Shown here piece after piece: positions 1-8,964 of a DNA stretch of 55,271 bases; the stretch's first letter is position 1; each line of letters begins with the position of its first letter. Made by a program: the position numbers and the translations under genes. The DNA is taken from positions 1 to 55,271 of the forward strand of contig JAMCWR010000002.1 in the NCBI GenBank assembly GCA_023480665.1, read 5' to 3'. Under the pieces are notes generated by a model that was not told the DNA's origin, searched no databases, and saw only the letters and a list, made by a program, of their open reading frames with translations. This DNA comes from Gammaproteobacteria bacterium (lineage in GTDB: Bacteria > Pseudomonadota > Gammaproteobacteria > UBA9339).

Positions 1-76
1 GCTGAAGGAGCACGACTGGAAATCGTGAGTACGTTTATAAGACGTACCGCGGGTTCAAATCCCGCCCTCTCCGCCA
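1..76 (+). tRNA. tRNA-Ser(GGA), 5' end cut off by window edge
   Basis: The anticodon arm reads CGACTGGAAATCG with GGA as the anticodon. It is followed by a long class II variable arm (GTACGT...ACGTAC) and a T arm with GGTTCAAAT. The 3' acceptor strand CTCTCCG is followed by an encoded CCA. The long variable arm and GGA identify serine. About 17 nucleotides of the 5' acceptor and D arm lie outside the window. A 37-base AT-rich repeat (80-116) begins four bases after the CCA. Confidence 0.93.
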
Positions 77-79
77 GAT

Positions 80-116
80 AAAAGCAATTAATAATTAATA
101 ATGAATAATTAGTAAT
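80..116 (+). repeat. 37-bp AT-rich repeat, copy 1 (behind tRNA-Ser)
   Basis: This stretch matches 26604-26640 at 36 of 37 positions. It begins AAAAGCAATTAATAATTAAT. Copy 1 starts four bases past the tRNA-Ser CCA. Copy 2 begins inside the last codons of the beta-propeller gene. Both copies are followed within about 230 bases by TGTCGCTACG. The sequence is partly low-complexity, so a chance component cannot be excluded. Confidence 0.6.
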
Positions 117-368
117 ATTTGTCGCTACGCGGGTTTAAATTTAATTTGTAAATGAGTAAAAATTGGCAGATTGAGGCACGGCCGGGTTCACAAAATCGTC
201 AGGATTGACGATTTTGAACGCGAACGAAGTGAGCGGCCTAAAGCGTTTTTTGCGAAGGCGAGCAACAGGATGTTGCGAGTAAATCCCGCTCACTCGCCAA
301 TTAACTAATAGCTAATTGTGAAAGCTAAGAAATAATAATAAAATGTCTGGCTGTGTATTTATTATTAG
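117..368. other. Non-coding spacer with two hairpins
   Basis: No convincing ORF. It holds a hairpin at 192-215 (AAAATCGTCA/TGACGATTTT, 4-base loop), extended outward by GTTCA/GAAC, and a second imperfect one at 257-298 (GGCGAG/CTCGCC, with an inner GCAACA/TGTTGC stem at 262-276). The GC content is higher than the flanks. The arrangement resembles the hairpin-rich spacer at 26736-26946, suggesting a mobile or degenerate repeat element. Confidence 0.5.
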
Positions 369-410
369 AAACATGTAAAAATAATATTGTTTAAAATCAA
401 ATTGTTGTAA
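369..410 (-). repeat. TTGATTTTAAAC repeat family, diverged copy
   Basis: Read on the minus strand this gives TTGATTTTAAAC, an A/T spacer and then TTTTTACATGTTT. It matches the right half of the roughly 50-bp repeat seen at 5236-5284, 30359-30408, 38802-38847, 53249-53298 and 53469-53518. The left half has diverged. It ends about 20 bases before the start codon at 431. Confidence 0.55.
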
Positions 411-430
411 ATTTTGCACAGGAATTTATT

Positions 431-1006
431 ATGAAAGATAACAAAATTGCAGATTCTTTTTTAAAGGACCAAAGAAAATTAGCGATTTTTTGGGTATTTT
501 TTGCCACGCTCGGTAGGCTAATTCCGCACCTACCAAACGTTACCCCAATGACTTCACTCAGTTTATTTGTCGGCTCAAAATTGTCGCGCCTCGCCACGTC
601 CGTCGCAGCAACATTGCTAGCGCTGCTATTATCTGACATAGCATTAGCATTTTTATTTGGGTATCCAATTTTCAGTTACTGGACTATTTTTACTTATACT
701 GGTTTTGTTGGCGTAACATTAGTTGGCACAAGAATCAAAAATTTATCATACAAAAATTTGCCATTGTGGTTAGTTGGATCAACCTTCGGTTATTGGTTAT
801 GGACAAATTTTGGAGTATGGCTAACAAGCAATATGTACACAAAAACTTTTGCCGGGTTAATCAATTGTTATTTAATGGCGCTGCCATTTTTACGCAGCGC
901 TTTGCTTGGCGATTTAATCTGGGGAATGGTTATTTTTGGTGCATTTGCAGCATTACTTAAAATGCTTAATGCTAGAAATACTGAAAAATTAGCAGAGCGG
1001 CAATAA
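431..1006 (+). CDS. DUF6580 family integral membrane protein
   Basis: A 191-residue protein with about five membrane segments (roughly residues 16-32, 53-77, 82-100, 110-131 and 158-177). Seen: PNVTPMTSLSLF after the first helix, SD near residue 69, and FGYWLWTNFGVW near 119-130. These match the DUF6580 pattern as I remember it; the family has a suggested but unproven transport role. The ATG follows AGGA by about eight bases. It stands alone between a tRNA-Ser spacer and tRNA-Leu. The substrate is unknown. The family call is fairly safe; any function would be a guess. Confidence 0.8.
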   Translation: MKDNKIADSFLKDQRKLAIFWVFFATLGRLIPHLPNVTPMTSLSLFVGSKLSRLATSVAATLLALLLSDIALAFLFGYPIFSYWTIFTYTGFVGVTLVGTRIKNLSYKNLPLWLVGSTFGYWLWTNFGVWLTSNMYTKTFAGLINCYLMALPFLRSALLGDLIWGMVIFGAFAALLKMLNARNTEKLAERQ

Positions 1007-1078
1007 TCTTTGATTATATAAGATTCGTTAAGGTTGGAGATTTATTTAAGTAAAATTTAGGAGTAGAGATATTTAGAC

Positions 1079-1160
1079 GCGAGAGTGGCGGAACTGGCAG
1101 ACGCGCTGGATTTAGGTTCCAGTGGGGAAACCTGTGAGAGTTCGAGTCTCTCCTCTCGCA
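1079..1160 (+). tRNA. tRNA-Leu(UAG)
   Basis: The acceptor strands GCGAGAG and CTCTCGC pair. The anticodon stem CTGGA/TCCAG encloses the loop TTTAGGT with anticodon TAG. The D arm contains GGCAGACGCG, the variable arm is long, and the T arm contains GTTCGAGTC. The discriminator is A and no CCA is encoded, unlike the tRNA-Ser and tRNA-Leu(CAA) of this window, so tRNA nucleotidyltransferase must add it. Confidence 0.95.
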
Positions 1161-1238
1161 TTTTATAAATAGTAAAAATAAAATAGCTTTATTTAAGTAA
1201 GTTTTGAATTAACTTTGAATTAGCAATGAGGAAAACAC

Positions 1239-2567
1239 ATGCAAGTAACTGTTGAAAATATTTCGAATCTAGAGCGCAAATTAAATATTGTTGTGCCAGT
1301 TGAGCGCGTTGAAAATGCAGTATCAGAAAACTTGAAGAAAGTTGCCCTCAAAGCCAAGTTACCAGGTTTTCGCCCAGGGAAGGTGCCATTTGCTGTAATT
1401 CAAAAACGCTTTAGCGAATCAGTGCGTGGCGAAGTAATAGATGATTTAATCAGAGAATGTTACGTTGAGGCGATCAAGGAGCAAAAATTAACTCCAGTGG
1501 GTACGCCACGCATCGATATAATTTCTGCTAAACCAAATGAGCCGTTAAATTTTACCGTTACCTTTGAAATCTACCCTGAGCTTAAGATCCCGACTTTATC
1601 GAATCTTGAGGTAGAAAAATACGTTTCTGAAGTTACCGACAAAGATGTTGATGAAGCTATCGAAAAAATTCAGAAACAACACACAACTTGGAAGGAAATT
1701 ACCGACCCAAATCAAGTTGCTAAGCTTGGGGATCAAATGCACATTGATTTTACCGTAAAAGTTTGGAGTGAATCTTCGCCACCAATTCCAAAACAAGAAA
1801 AAGATGTAAAATTTGTGCTTGGTTCTGGAACTATGTGGAGTGAATTTGAGACGCCACTTCTTAAAGCAAAAGCTGGCGATGAAGTTAAATTTACTTTGAA
1901 ATTCCCGTTGACACATTTCGATAAAGAGTTAGTTGGCAAGCATGGCGATTTTGTTGTTAAAGTGAAGAAAATTTGCGAGCCGATTTTGCCTGAGCTAAAT
2001 GATGCATTTGCTGCAAAATTAGGCATAAAAGCCGAAGGAGTTGCTGGGTTAAAAGCAGAAGTTAAAAAGAATCTTGAGCATGAATTAGCTCAAGTGTTAA
2101 AAATGTTCTTAAGAAATTCTTTGCTGGAAAAGCTGGTCGATACCACTGTAGTTGATGTACCAAAAGTATTATTGGAAAATGAATTACATTCTATGGAACA
2201 GAATTGGAAGCATGGTTTTGCACGCCAACCTGCCGCAAAGAAACAGCCAGTGTTCCCACGTAAAGATTTTGAAAAAATGGCAAATCGCCAGGTGAGTTTA
2301 GGATTAATATTAGCGACGATCTTAAAAAATCAAGATATCAAAGTTGCAGAAAATGAATTACGTGCCAAAATAGCCGAAGAAACTGCAATTTATGAAGATG
2401 CTGAAAAAGCGGCAAAATGGGTCTATTCAAACAAAGAAAAGATGCGTGAAATAGAGGCATCTTTACTTGAAGAAAAAGCTATTGATTATCTACAAAGTCA
2501 ATTTAAATTAGTAGAAAAGCCAATTAGCTATAAGGAAATAATGAAAAAACGGGACATGATGAGGTAA
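1239..2567 (+). CDS. tig: Trigger factor (ribosome-associated chaperone/PPIase)
   Basis: Trigger factor binds ribosomal protein L23 at the exit tunnel and shields nascent chains. The ribosome-binding signature GFRPGKVP lies at residues 43-50. A PPIase (FKBP-like) domain follows at about 150-245, then the long helical C-terminal arms. The 442-residue length is typical. The ATG is preceded by GAGG at a good distance. Three bases separate its stop from clpP, so the two are surely co-transcribed, the usual order in gammaproteobacteria. No oddities were seen. Confidence 0.97.
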   Translation: MQVTVENISNLERKLNIVVPVERVENAVSENLKKVALKAKLPGFRPGKVPFAVIQKRFSESVRGEVIDDLIRECYVEAIKEQKLTPVGTPRIDIISAKPNEPLNFTVTFEIYPELKIPTLSNLEVEKYVSEVTDKDVDEAIEKIQKQHTTWKEITDPNQVAKLGDQMHIDFTVKVWSESSPPIPKQEKDVKFVLGSGTMWSEFETPLLKAKAGDEVKFTLKFPLTHFDKELVGKHGDFVVKVKKICEPILPELNDAFAAKLGIKAEGVAGLKAEVKKNLEHELAQVLKMFLRNSLLEKLVDTTVVDVPKVLLENELHSMEQNWKHGFARQPAAKKQPVFPRKDFEKMANRQVSLGLILATILKNQDIKVAENELRAKIAEETAIYEDAEKAAKWVYSNKEKMREIEASLLEEKAIDYLQSQFKLVEKPISYKEIMKKRDMMR

Positions 2568-2570
2568 TTT

Positions 2571-3164
2571 ATGCTAAATCAACACTTAGTACCAATGGTG
2601 GTCGAGCAATCTGCTCGTGGCGAACGTTCTTATGATATTTATTCACGGCTCTTAAAAGAACGAGTAATTTTTTTAGTTGGCGAAGTTGAGCCGCAAATGT
2701 CGAATCTGATTATTGCTCAATTGCTATTTTTAGAATCAGAAAATCCTGACAAAGATATTTCGCTATACATTAATTCACCTGGCGGCATGGTTACTTGTGG
2801 TTTAGCAATTTACGACACAATGCAATTTATAAAACCTGACGTAAGTACAATGTGCATTGGTCAAGCTGCAAGTGCCGCAGCGTTATTGTTAGCAGCTGGT
2901 GCAAAAAATAAGCGTTATTGTCTACCAAATTCATCAGTAATGATTCATCAAGTATTAGGCAGTTATCAAGGGCAGGGTAGTGATATTGAAATCCATGCTC
3001 GCGAAACAATGCGAATTGGAAAGAAAATTAACGAAATTTTGGCGGCGCATACCGGCAAGCCAATTGCTCAAATCAAAAAGGATACTGATCGAGATTATTT
3101 TATGTCGCCCACAGAAGCAGTTGAGTATGGTTTGGTTGACGCCATCCTTGAGAAGCGAAAATAA
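2571..3164 (+). CDS. clpP: ATP-dependent Clp protease proteolytic subunit
   Basis: ClpP forms the tetradecameric serine-protease barrel that degrades substrates fed by ClpX or ClpA. The catalytic triad is visible: Ser101 in GQAASA, His126 in VMIHQ and Asp175 in DRDYF. The INSPGG oxyanion loop is at about 68-72. At 197 residues it has normal length with a short propeptide. Its ribosome-binding site (GAGG) lies inside the end of tig. The expected downstream partners clpX and lon are absent; pckG follows after a 135-base gap. Confidence 0.97.
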   Translation: MLNQHLVPMVVEQSARGERSYDIYSRLLKERVIFLVGEVEPQMSNLIIAQLLFLESENPDKDISLYINSPGGMVTCGLAIYDTMQFIKPDVSTMCIGQAASAAALLLAAGAKNKRYCLPNSSVMIHQVLGSYQGQGSDIEIHARETMRIGKKINEILAAHTGKPIAQIKKDTDRDYFMSPTEAVEYGLVDAILEKRK

Positions 3165-3299
3165 GGGAAGAGATAAGATTTTTTCATACCAATTATTCAG
3201 CAAAGCCGCTAAAAGTTCACAATAGATTTTAGAGCGCTTTCCTAATTTCGCGTTAATTGTGCCGCAGTTTTATGCAGCGAAATTTATCGAGGTAATTTT

Positions 3300-5060
3300 A
3301 TGTATAAGAATTCATACATCACAAATTGGGTTAAAGATGTTTCTGATCTAACTAAACCAGATAATATTGTGTGGATAGATGGTTCCGCAGCAGAAAAATC
3401 TAGATTAACCGCAGAAGCTCTGCGTACAAATGAATTACTCGAATTAAATCAAGAAAAACTCCCTGGGTGTTATTATCATCGTACTGCAATTAATGATGTT
3501 GCACGAGTTGAGCATTTAACTTTTATTTGCACACCAACAAAAGCCGAGGCTGGCCCAACAAATAATTGGTTAGAACCAAAAGCAGCCTATCAAAAACTTA
3601 CAAAATTATTTGCAGGATCGATGCGTGGCCGCACCATGTATGTTATTCCATATTTAATGTGTAGCGCTGGTTCACCATTTTGCAAAGTTGGAGTTGAAAT
3701 AACTGATAGTATTTATGTAGTGTTAAATATGCGGATTATGACACGCATGGGTCAAGTTGCATTAGATCAACTGGGGGATTCCAATGATTTTGTTAGAGGC
3801 TTGCATGCAAAAGGTGATTTAAGCGAAGAACACCGCATGATTTGTCATTTTCCACAAGATAACGCAATTTGGAGTATTGGTTCAGGTTATGGTGGCAATG
3901 TTCTTTTAAGCAAAAAATGCTTTGCTTTGCGTCTTGCAAGTTATATGGCAAGAAATGAGGGCTGGCTTGCTGAGCACATGCTAATTTTAGGTTTAGAAAA
4001 TCCAAAAGGCGAAGTTTCATATATTGCAGCTGCATTTCCAAGTGCTTGCGGCAAAACTAATTTGGCCATGCTTGTGCCGCCATTATCTCAAGCTGGCTAC
4101 AAAGTGTGGACAGTAGGTGACGATATTGCTTGGGTTAGAATTGGCGAAGATGGCAGGCTTTGGGCGTCAAATCCTGAGGCTGGTTTTTTTGGTGTTGCTC
4201 CAGGCACCAGCATGAAATCTAATTTGAATGCGATGCTGACCATACAAAAAAATACTATATTTACTAATGTAGCAGTGACTCCAGAGAAAACAGTTTGGTG
4301 GGAAGGCATGGGGGTTGAGCCGCCACAAAATTGTACCGATTGGCGCGGCAATCCATGGACTCAAGCAAGCAAAGAAAAAGCTGCACATCCAAATTCACGT
4401 TTCACCACGCCAGCCTCGCAGTGCCCAGTAATTTCTAAAGAGTGGGAAAGTCCTCATGGCGTACCAATTTCAGCTTTTGTATTTGGTGGCAGAAGAGCGA
4501 AATTGGCGCCACTAGTTTATCAAGCTTACTCCTGGGAACACGGAGTGTTTGTTGGTGCTACTATGGCTTCAGAAACGACCGCAGCAGCAAGTGGTAAAGT
4601 TGGTGTCGTTAGGCGCGATCCTATGGCAATGCTGCCTTTTTGTGGTTACAACATGCAAGATTATTTTAGACATTGGTTAGCGCTTGGTAAAAAAATTAAA
4701 AATCCACCAAAAATTTTTAGTGTTAATTGGTTTAGAACTAATGCCGAAGGCAAATTTATTTGGCCAGGCTATGGGGAAAATATCCGAGTATTAAAGTGGA
4801 TTATTGCAAGATGTAATAATGAAGTTTCTGCGGTCGAATCTGCTATCGGCTATTTGCCAAAACCCGAAGATATCGATTTAACTGGTTTGGCTGCAGAGGG
4901 CGTGACTCTTGAAACGATAAAAGAGTTGCTCAGCGTCGATACCAAAGCCTGGGTTGATGAAATCAAAGACCAAAATTCATTCCTACAAAAATTTGATAAC
5001 CTACCTGCCGAATTAATTAGTGAATTAGATAAATTGAAAAAAAGATTGGGCGTATTTTGA
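3300..5060 (+). CDS. pckG: Phosphoenolpyruvate carboxykinase (GTP)
   Basis: It converts oxaloacetate plus GTP to phosphoenolpyruvate, the entry step of gluconeogenesis, in the cytoplasm. The kinase-1a/P-loop FPSACGKTN at residues 246-254 includes the hyper-reactive cysteine of GTP-type enzymes. CTDWRGNPW and an N-terminal region with YHRTAINDVARVE are also family hallmarks. The length of 586 residues is normal. The start has GAGGT upstream. It sits alone between clpP and a repeat-filled spacer. A GTP-type enzyme suits an organism that lives on amino acids, but that link is inference. Confidence 0.96.
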   Translation: MYKNSYITNWVKDVSDLTKPDNIVWIDGSAAEKSRLTAEALRTNELLELNQEKLPGCYYHRTAINDVARVEHLTFICTPTKAEAGPTNNWLEPKAAYQKLTKLFAGSMRGRTMYVIPYLMCSAGSPFCKVGVEITDSIYVVLNMRIMTRMGQVALDQLGDSNDFVRGLHAKGDLSEEHRMICHFPQDNAIWSIGSGYGGNVLLSKKCFALRLASYMARNEGWLAEHMLILGLENPKGEVSYIAAAFPSACGKTNLAMLVPPLSQAGYKVWTVGDDIAWVRIGEDGRLWASNPEAGFFGVAPGTSMKSNLNAMLTIQKNTIFTNVAVTPEKTVWWEGMGVEPPQNCTDWRGNPWTQASKEKAAHPNSRFTTPASQCPVISKEWESPHGVPISAFVFGGRRAKLAPLVYQAYSWEHGVFVGATMASETTAAASGKVGVVRRDPMAMLPFCGYNMQDYFRHWLALGKKIKNPPKIFSVNWFRTNAEGKFIWPGYGENIRVLKWIIARCNNEVSAVESAIGYLPKPEDIDLTGLAAEGVTLETIKELLSVDTKAWVDEIKDQNSFLQKFDNLPAELISELDKLKKRLGVF

Positions 5061-5093
5061 CTTTGTTGAATAATTACATATCTATGAAAAAAT

Positions 5094-5308
5094 GTAGGTT
5101 CTAGTTAAGCTCGAGCTTTGCTCGAGCGAACCCAACATATTAAAAAAATGATTTTTTTATTTTGTTGGGTCCGCGCAAAAAACGCGCTTGACCCAACCTA
5201 CAAAAAAATCGTTAAAAATCAACGATAATCGCATGAAAACATGTAAAAAAATTTACGTTTAAAATCAAAGAGTTATAAAACATGCATGTTTTTTCGTTAT
5301 TAATCAAT
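5094..5308 (-). repeat. Composite repeat element, copy 1 (TTGATTTTAAACG module + GTAGGTTGGGTC module)
   Basis: On the minus strand the order is TTGATTAATAACGAAAAAAC, then the roughly 50-bp TTGATTTTAAACG...ACATGTTTT module (5236-5284), a linker containing AACGATTTTTTT, and a foldback module (5094-5201). The foldback runs GTAGGTTGGGTCAAGCGCG to AACCTAC. It has a 7-bp terminal inverted repeat, an inner ACCCAACA/TGTTGGGT stem and a GCTCGAGC palindrome pair. The same order recurs at 30335-30595 on the other strand. It fills nearly the whole spacer between pckG and the next gene. No transposase is encoded; it looks MITE-like. Confidence 0.75.
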
Positions 5309-5440
5309 GTGTTAGAATTCACAGTAAAGAATATTATAATTTAACAATTTTAGCCTTTAATTGTGCAGGGATAAACAACTCGTGTTACTATCCAATATAG
5401 TTAATAACAGCTGCAATATAGAGTTAAAAAGAGTTAAAAC

Positions 5441-7228
5441 ATGAGTCAAGAAAAATCAGAGCACAATTTTCACATACCGGTGATGGGTACGGGTTTTACT
5501 ATCGATACGCCACTAAAGGTAGCTAAGTATGGGATTTCCGCAGTAATTTCTTTAGCTGACGACATATTAATCGAGAGGATGCGCAAATTTTGGTGTGAAA
5601 AAAGCAATGAGCCTTATGTAGCTATTGATACTAAAGATCAAGATTGCCGCGCTAATCGAATTACCGCCTATCTAAATCTAGTCAAAAAAATAGTAGAAAA
5701 ACAAATCAAACAACTTAAAGCCAGTGTGTTTGCAGAAAAAAGTGAAATTACTAATTATTTTGAAATGCTGCCAAATACTCCGAGCAAACAAAATTATCAA
5801 AAAATGCTCGCAGAAAAAGACCCAAACATTAAATTGAAAATGCAAGAACAGTTACGCGATGAAGTTGTTCCAGGAAGCATTGATGTCAATATTATGACCA
5901 AACTCGATCAACCGCATTATGCGAGCGATAACACTATGTTGCCTTATATGTTTTGCGATGCGGCGGCAGCGTTACGTGGCTATGCTAATAGTGAACTGTG
6001 CTCCACAATTATTTTTTCTGCAGGTTTTAATCCGCACTTGTATGGTTATGCTGCAACCTTCAAAGATTTTTTTCCAGATGAAAATGGTGGGTTAAAAAAG
6101 AGGATTTGCTTGAAGGTAAGTGATTATCGTTCAGCGGCAATTCAAGGCAAATATCTAGCTAAACATGGTTTATGGGTTTCTGAATATCGTATTGAATCAC
6201 CATTAAATTGTGGTGGGCATGCTTTTATTAATGATGGTCAGCTCCTTGGGCCAATTCTTGAAGAATTTAAACAATGCAAAGATAAACTAATTGAAACGTT
6301 ATATGGTTTTTATGAGGCTGCTTTACGCAATTTAAAAAAGATTTGTTTTAATAACCCGCCAAATGTACGTTTTACTGCGCAAGGCGGTGTTGGTATTAAT
6401 GCTGAGCATGAGCTTTTAATTAAATATTATGGGCTTGATGCAGTAGGTTGGGGCACCCCATTTTTGTTGGTTCCTGAGGCCACAAATGTTGATGACCTAC
6501 ATTTGCAAAAATTAATAAATGCGAGAATTGAAGATGTTTTTTTAAGTTCGAGCTCACCACTTGGTGTGCCATTTTGGAATTTATTCAATTCAAGTAGCGA
6601 AGAGGCGCGGCGTGAACGTATTCAAAAAGGCACACCTGGCAGTATTTGTTGCAAAGGTTATGCCAGAATCGATAAGGAATTTACCGAGCAACCAATCTGC
6701 AAAGCTTCACGAGAATTCCAACAATTAAAATTAGCTGAATTAGAAAAATTAAATCTTCCACCTGAGCAGGCCAATGCAAGACGCGAAGATATTTTGAATA
6801 AATCCTGTATTTGTCAAGATTTAGCCGGTGGTGCAGCTATTAAAAATAATCTTGGTATGAAAGCTCCAAGCGCTATTTGCCCAGGGCCAAACATTATAAA
6901 TTTCAAAAAAGTTATGACATTAAAAGAAATTGTTAACCATATTTATGGCCGCTGTTCAGAAATAGTTAATAGCGATCGTCCTAATCTTTTTATTAGTGAA
7001 ATTCAATTGCAATTAAATTACTTGCTTAGCGAAATTAAAAATAGTTACCTTGGTTTGCCAGCGCGTTCGCAACAGAAACTTTTAGAGGTAAAAGAAAATA
7101 TCAAAAAAGGTATTGAATATTATCAAAACCTTGCTAACGATCTCATTAAAGAACAGCAAGACAAGTTTTTAGCAAGCCTAGAAGCGCTAAAAGAAGAAAT
7201 CGAAAAAATTAGTTTAGCCTCAATATAG
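5441..7228 (+). CDS. Uncharacterised 595-residue protein, possible FMN-type TIM-barrel with cysteine cluster
   Basis: I do not recognise a named family. The N-terminus (IPVMGTGFTIDTPLKVAKYG) and a central RFTAQGGVGINAEHELL followed by DAVGWGTPFLLVPEATNVD (about 310-351) resemble the phosphate-binding end of glutamate synthase or nitronate monooxygenase-like flavin barrels. Between them lies SPLNCGGHAF (254-262). Cysteines cluster at 403, 404, 420, 456, 458 and 480 (SICCKG, PICKAS, KSCICQD, AICPGP), so an Fe-S cluster is possible. The C-terminal 90 residues look coiled-coil. It stands alone downstream of a composite repeat and convergent with the next gene. The fold call is inference; the reaction is unknown. 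Confidence 0.5.
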   Translation: MSQEKSEHNFHIPVMGTGFTIDTPLKVAKYGISAVISLADDILIERMRKFWCEKSNEPYVAIDTKDQDCRANRITAYLNLVKKIVEKQIKQLKASVFAEKSEITNYFEMLPNTPSKQNYQKMLAEKDPNIKLKMQEQLRDEVVPGSIDVNIMTKLDQPHYASDNTMLPYMFCDAAAALRGYANSELCSTIIFSAGFNPHLYGYAATFKDFFPDENGGLKKRICLKVSDYRSAAIQGKYLAKHGLWVSEYRIESPLNCGGHAFINDGQLLGPILEEFKQCKDKLIETLYGFYEAALRNLKKICFNNPPNVRFTAQGGVGINAEHELLIKYYGLDAVGWGTPFLLVPEATNVDDLHLQKLINARIEDVFLSSSSPLGVPFWNLFNSSSEEARRERIQKGTPGSICCKGYARIDKEFTEQPICKASREFQQLKLAELEKLNLPPEQANARREDILNKSCICQDLAGGAAIKNNLGMKAPSAICPGPNIINFKKVMTLKEIVNHIYGRCSEIVNSDRPNLFISEIQLQLNYLLSEIKNSYLGLPARSQQKLLEVKENIKKGIEYYQNLANDLIKEQQDKFLASLEALKEEIEKISLASI

Positions 7229-7245
7229 CGTAAAATTTAGAGTAA

Positions 7246-8964
7246 TTAATATCGCCCCATTCCTCTTCCAAATCCAGGACCAGGACCAGGTCCAGGTCCA
7301 GTACTTGTTCCAAATTGAGACATGGCTTGGCTATAGGGTTTATGCGGTATAGGCATAGGTATAGGTGGCCTTATTGGTGTTCGCGTAGCAGCCGGAGCCG
7401 GAGCTCCTCTACCTACAGCAGGCCCTGGCGCCCACATACTTGAGTATGATGATGTAGGATATGCTGGTTCTCCTCGTTCCGGAAATGTAGTTACTCTTTG
7501 TAATGGTATACGCGATTGTATAGAAGGAACAATTCTTGCGGCAACATTTGGGTTAAATGCAGCAGTAGGAATAGCATAAGGATATGTAGTAGGAGGACAA
7601 ACTGAACTTTGAGAACAAACTGCCGCAGCTGTATTACTAACATTTGAGTTAGGTATAACAGCAACAGAATGATGAATGGCAGAAAGCATCATTGCGCTGC
7701 TGCTAGGAGTAGCTTGGTAATATGCTGGTTGCTGTATTCTTCTTGCTGCTGCTGATGGTCTTATCCTAAATGCAATAGGTGGTCTAGAAGATGTAGGTGT
7801 TACTCGAGATGCGCTTTGAGCTGGTGCAGTTCGTTTTACTTCTGAGGTTGAATTAAAAGAAAACCTCTGTTGCATATCTAACATTCTTCTTCTTGCTACT
7901 ACTGCTGCTGACGGTTGTATACTAAATGCAATAGGCGGTCTAGATGTAAGTTCTGCTCGAGATGCATTTGGTGCTGGTGCAGTTCGTTTTACTTCTTTTA
8001 TTTCTCGTGCTGAAACGTTCGGACTAATGCTGGATGGTACAGCAGCAGCGACAACAGCGGCGATATGAGCTGTTGTGGCTGATGGCAGAACAGCAGCAGA
8101 TAATATTTGAAATCTAGGGAAAACGTTATTTGCTCCTCCCCAAATGTTAAAATTTACATTTACTTTAGGGGGTTGAAATGGAGTTTGAATTGTTATTGGA
8201 GCAGAAGTTGTAACGATTGAGCCTGTGTCTCTAGATGCAAAAGGTATAGCAGGTTGTAGAGAAGTTGGCTGAGCGCTACTACTACTAAATGAGGCAGCGG
8301 CTGCAGTAAAGCTGGGGCTCAATAAAAGAGCGGCAGATAGCGATGATTGTTTACTATCTGAAGTAGTCGCAGAAGATGATGGCCTAGGGCTTCCAAGAGA
8401 AAGGCCAGCGATTGGGCTTAATAATAATGTACTTGGGCTTGCTTCTGGAGTTGATGCTATGCTTGATGCCGGTGAGCTTTGAGATATAAGCGGGCTGCCG
8501 CCAGTGCCAACACTTGCAATAAGACTGGCCTGGTTAATTGGTGATTGTTGTTGCATCAAGAAGACGCTTAATGGATCTGTGCTTTGTTTGTGACGTTTCG
8601 CCCACTCTTTGGAATCCGCCTTTACTGCCGGATCTGTGATATCTGGTTTGAATTCATCAGCAGGATGGCTAAGATGTCGTTTTCTAGAGCTAATGATAGA
8701 AGAAGCTGCTCTATCGCCGCTTACTTCAGGTGGCACAATTCTTAAGTGCGTTACATCAAGTGGTGTAGGGGCAGAAGATTGTTGTTGTCTCTCTCTTTCT
8801 TGTTTTTCTGTCTCTTGCTTCTTTTTTTCCTGAGCTTCTTTTTCTTTTTTTTCTTTTTCCTGTCTTTCTTTCTCAAGTTTCTCCGCAATTTCTTTGCCTT
8901 CTTTTTTAGTTTCTTCTAGGTGATCTGGTACGGCCGTTTGAGGGTGAGATGCTTGAGTTGACAT
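7246..8964 (-). CDS. Low-complexity Ser/Ala/Pro-rich protein with N-terminal charged coiled coil
   Basis: Not recognised. Residues about 18-65 are a highly charged Lys/Glu/Gln heptad region (KERQEKEKKEKEAQEKKKQE). The rest is rich in Ser, Ala, Pro and Thr. A roughly 35-residue internal repeat (EVKRTAPAxxASR...SRPPIAFxIxPSA) occurs twice in the second half, and the C-terminus is glycine/proline-rich (GPGPGPGFGRGMGRY). There is no signal peptide and no membrane segment. The reading frame is open for 572 codons and the start is preceded by a purine stretch (AGGAG), so it is probably expressed. Such disordered proteins in intracellular bacteria are often secreted or adhesive, but nothing here proves that. 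Confidence 0.6.
   Translation of the reverse strand: MSTQASHPQTAVPDHLEETKKEGKEIAEKLEKERQEKEKKEKEAQEKKKQETEKQERERQQQSSAPTPLDVTHLRIVPPEVSGDRAASSIISSRKRHLSHPADEFKPDITDPAVKADSKEWAKRHKQSTDPLSVFLMQQQSPINQASLIASVGTGGSPLISQSSPASSIASTPEASPSTLLLSPIAGLSLGSPRPSSSATTSDSKQSSLSAALLLSPSFTAAAASFSSSSAQPTSLQPAIPFASRDTGSIVTTSAPITIQTPFQPPKVNVNFNIWGGANNVFPRFQILSAAVLPSATTAHIAAVVAAAVPSSISPNVSAREIKEVKRTAPAPNASRAELTSRPPIAFSIQPSAAVVARRRMLDMQQRFSFNSTSEVKRTAPAQSASRVTPTSSRPPIAFRIRPSAAARRIQQPAYYQATPSSSAMMLSAIHHSVAVIPNSNVSNTAAAVCSQSSVCPPTTYPYAIPTAAFNPNVAARIVPSIQSRIPLQRVTTFPERGEPAYPTSSYSSMWAPGPAVGRGAPAPAATRTPIRPPIPMPIPHKPYSQAMSQFGTSTGPGPGPGPGFGRGMGRY

Noticed and set aside
8609..8833. Antisense ORF inside the 572-residue protein gene and similar shadows elsewhere.
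   Set aside because: These follow codon bias of the real gene on the other strand, lack ribosome-binding sites and show no protein-like features.
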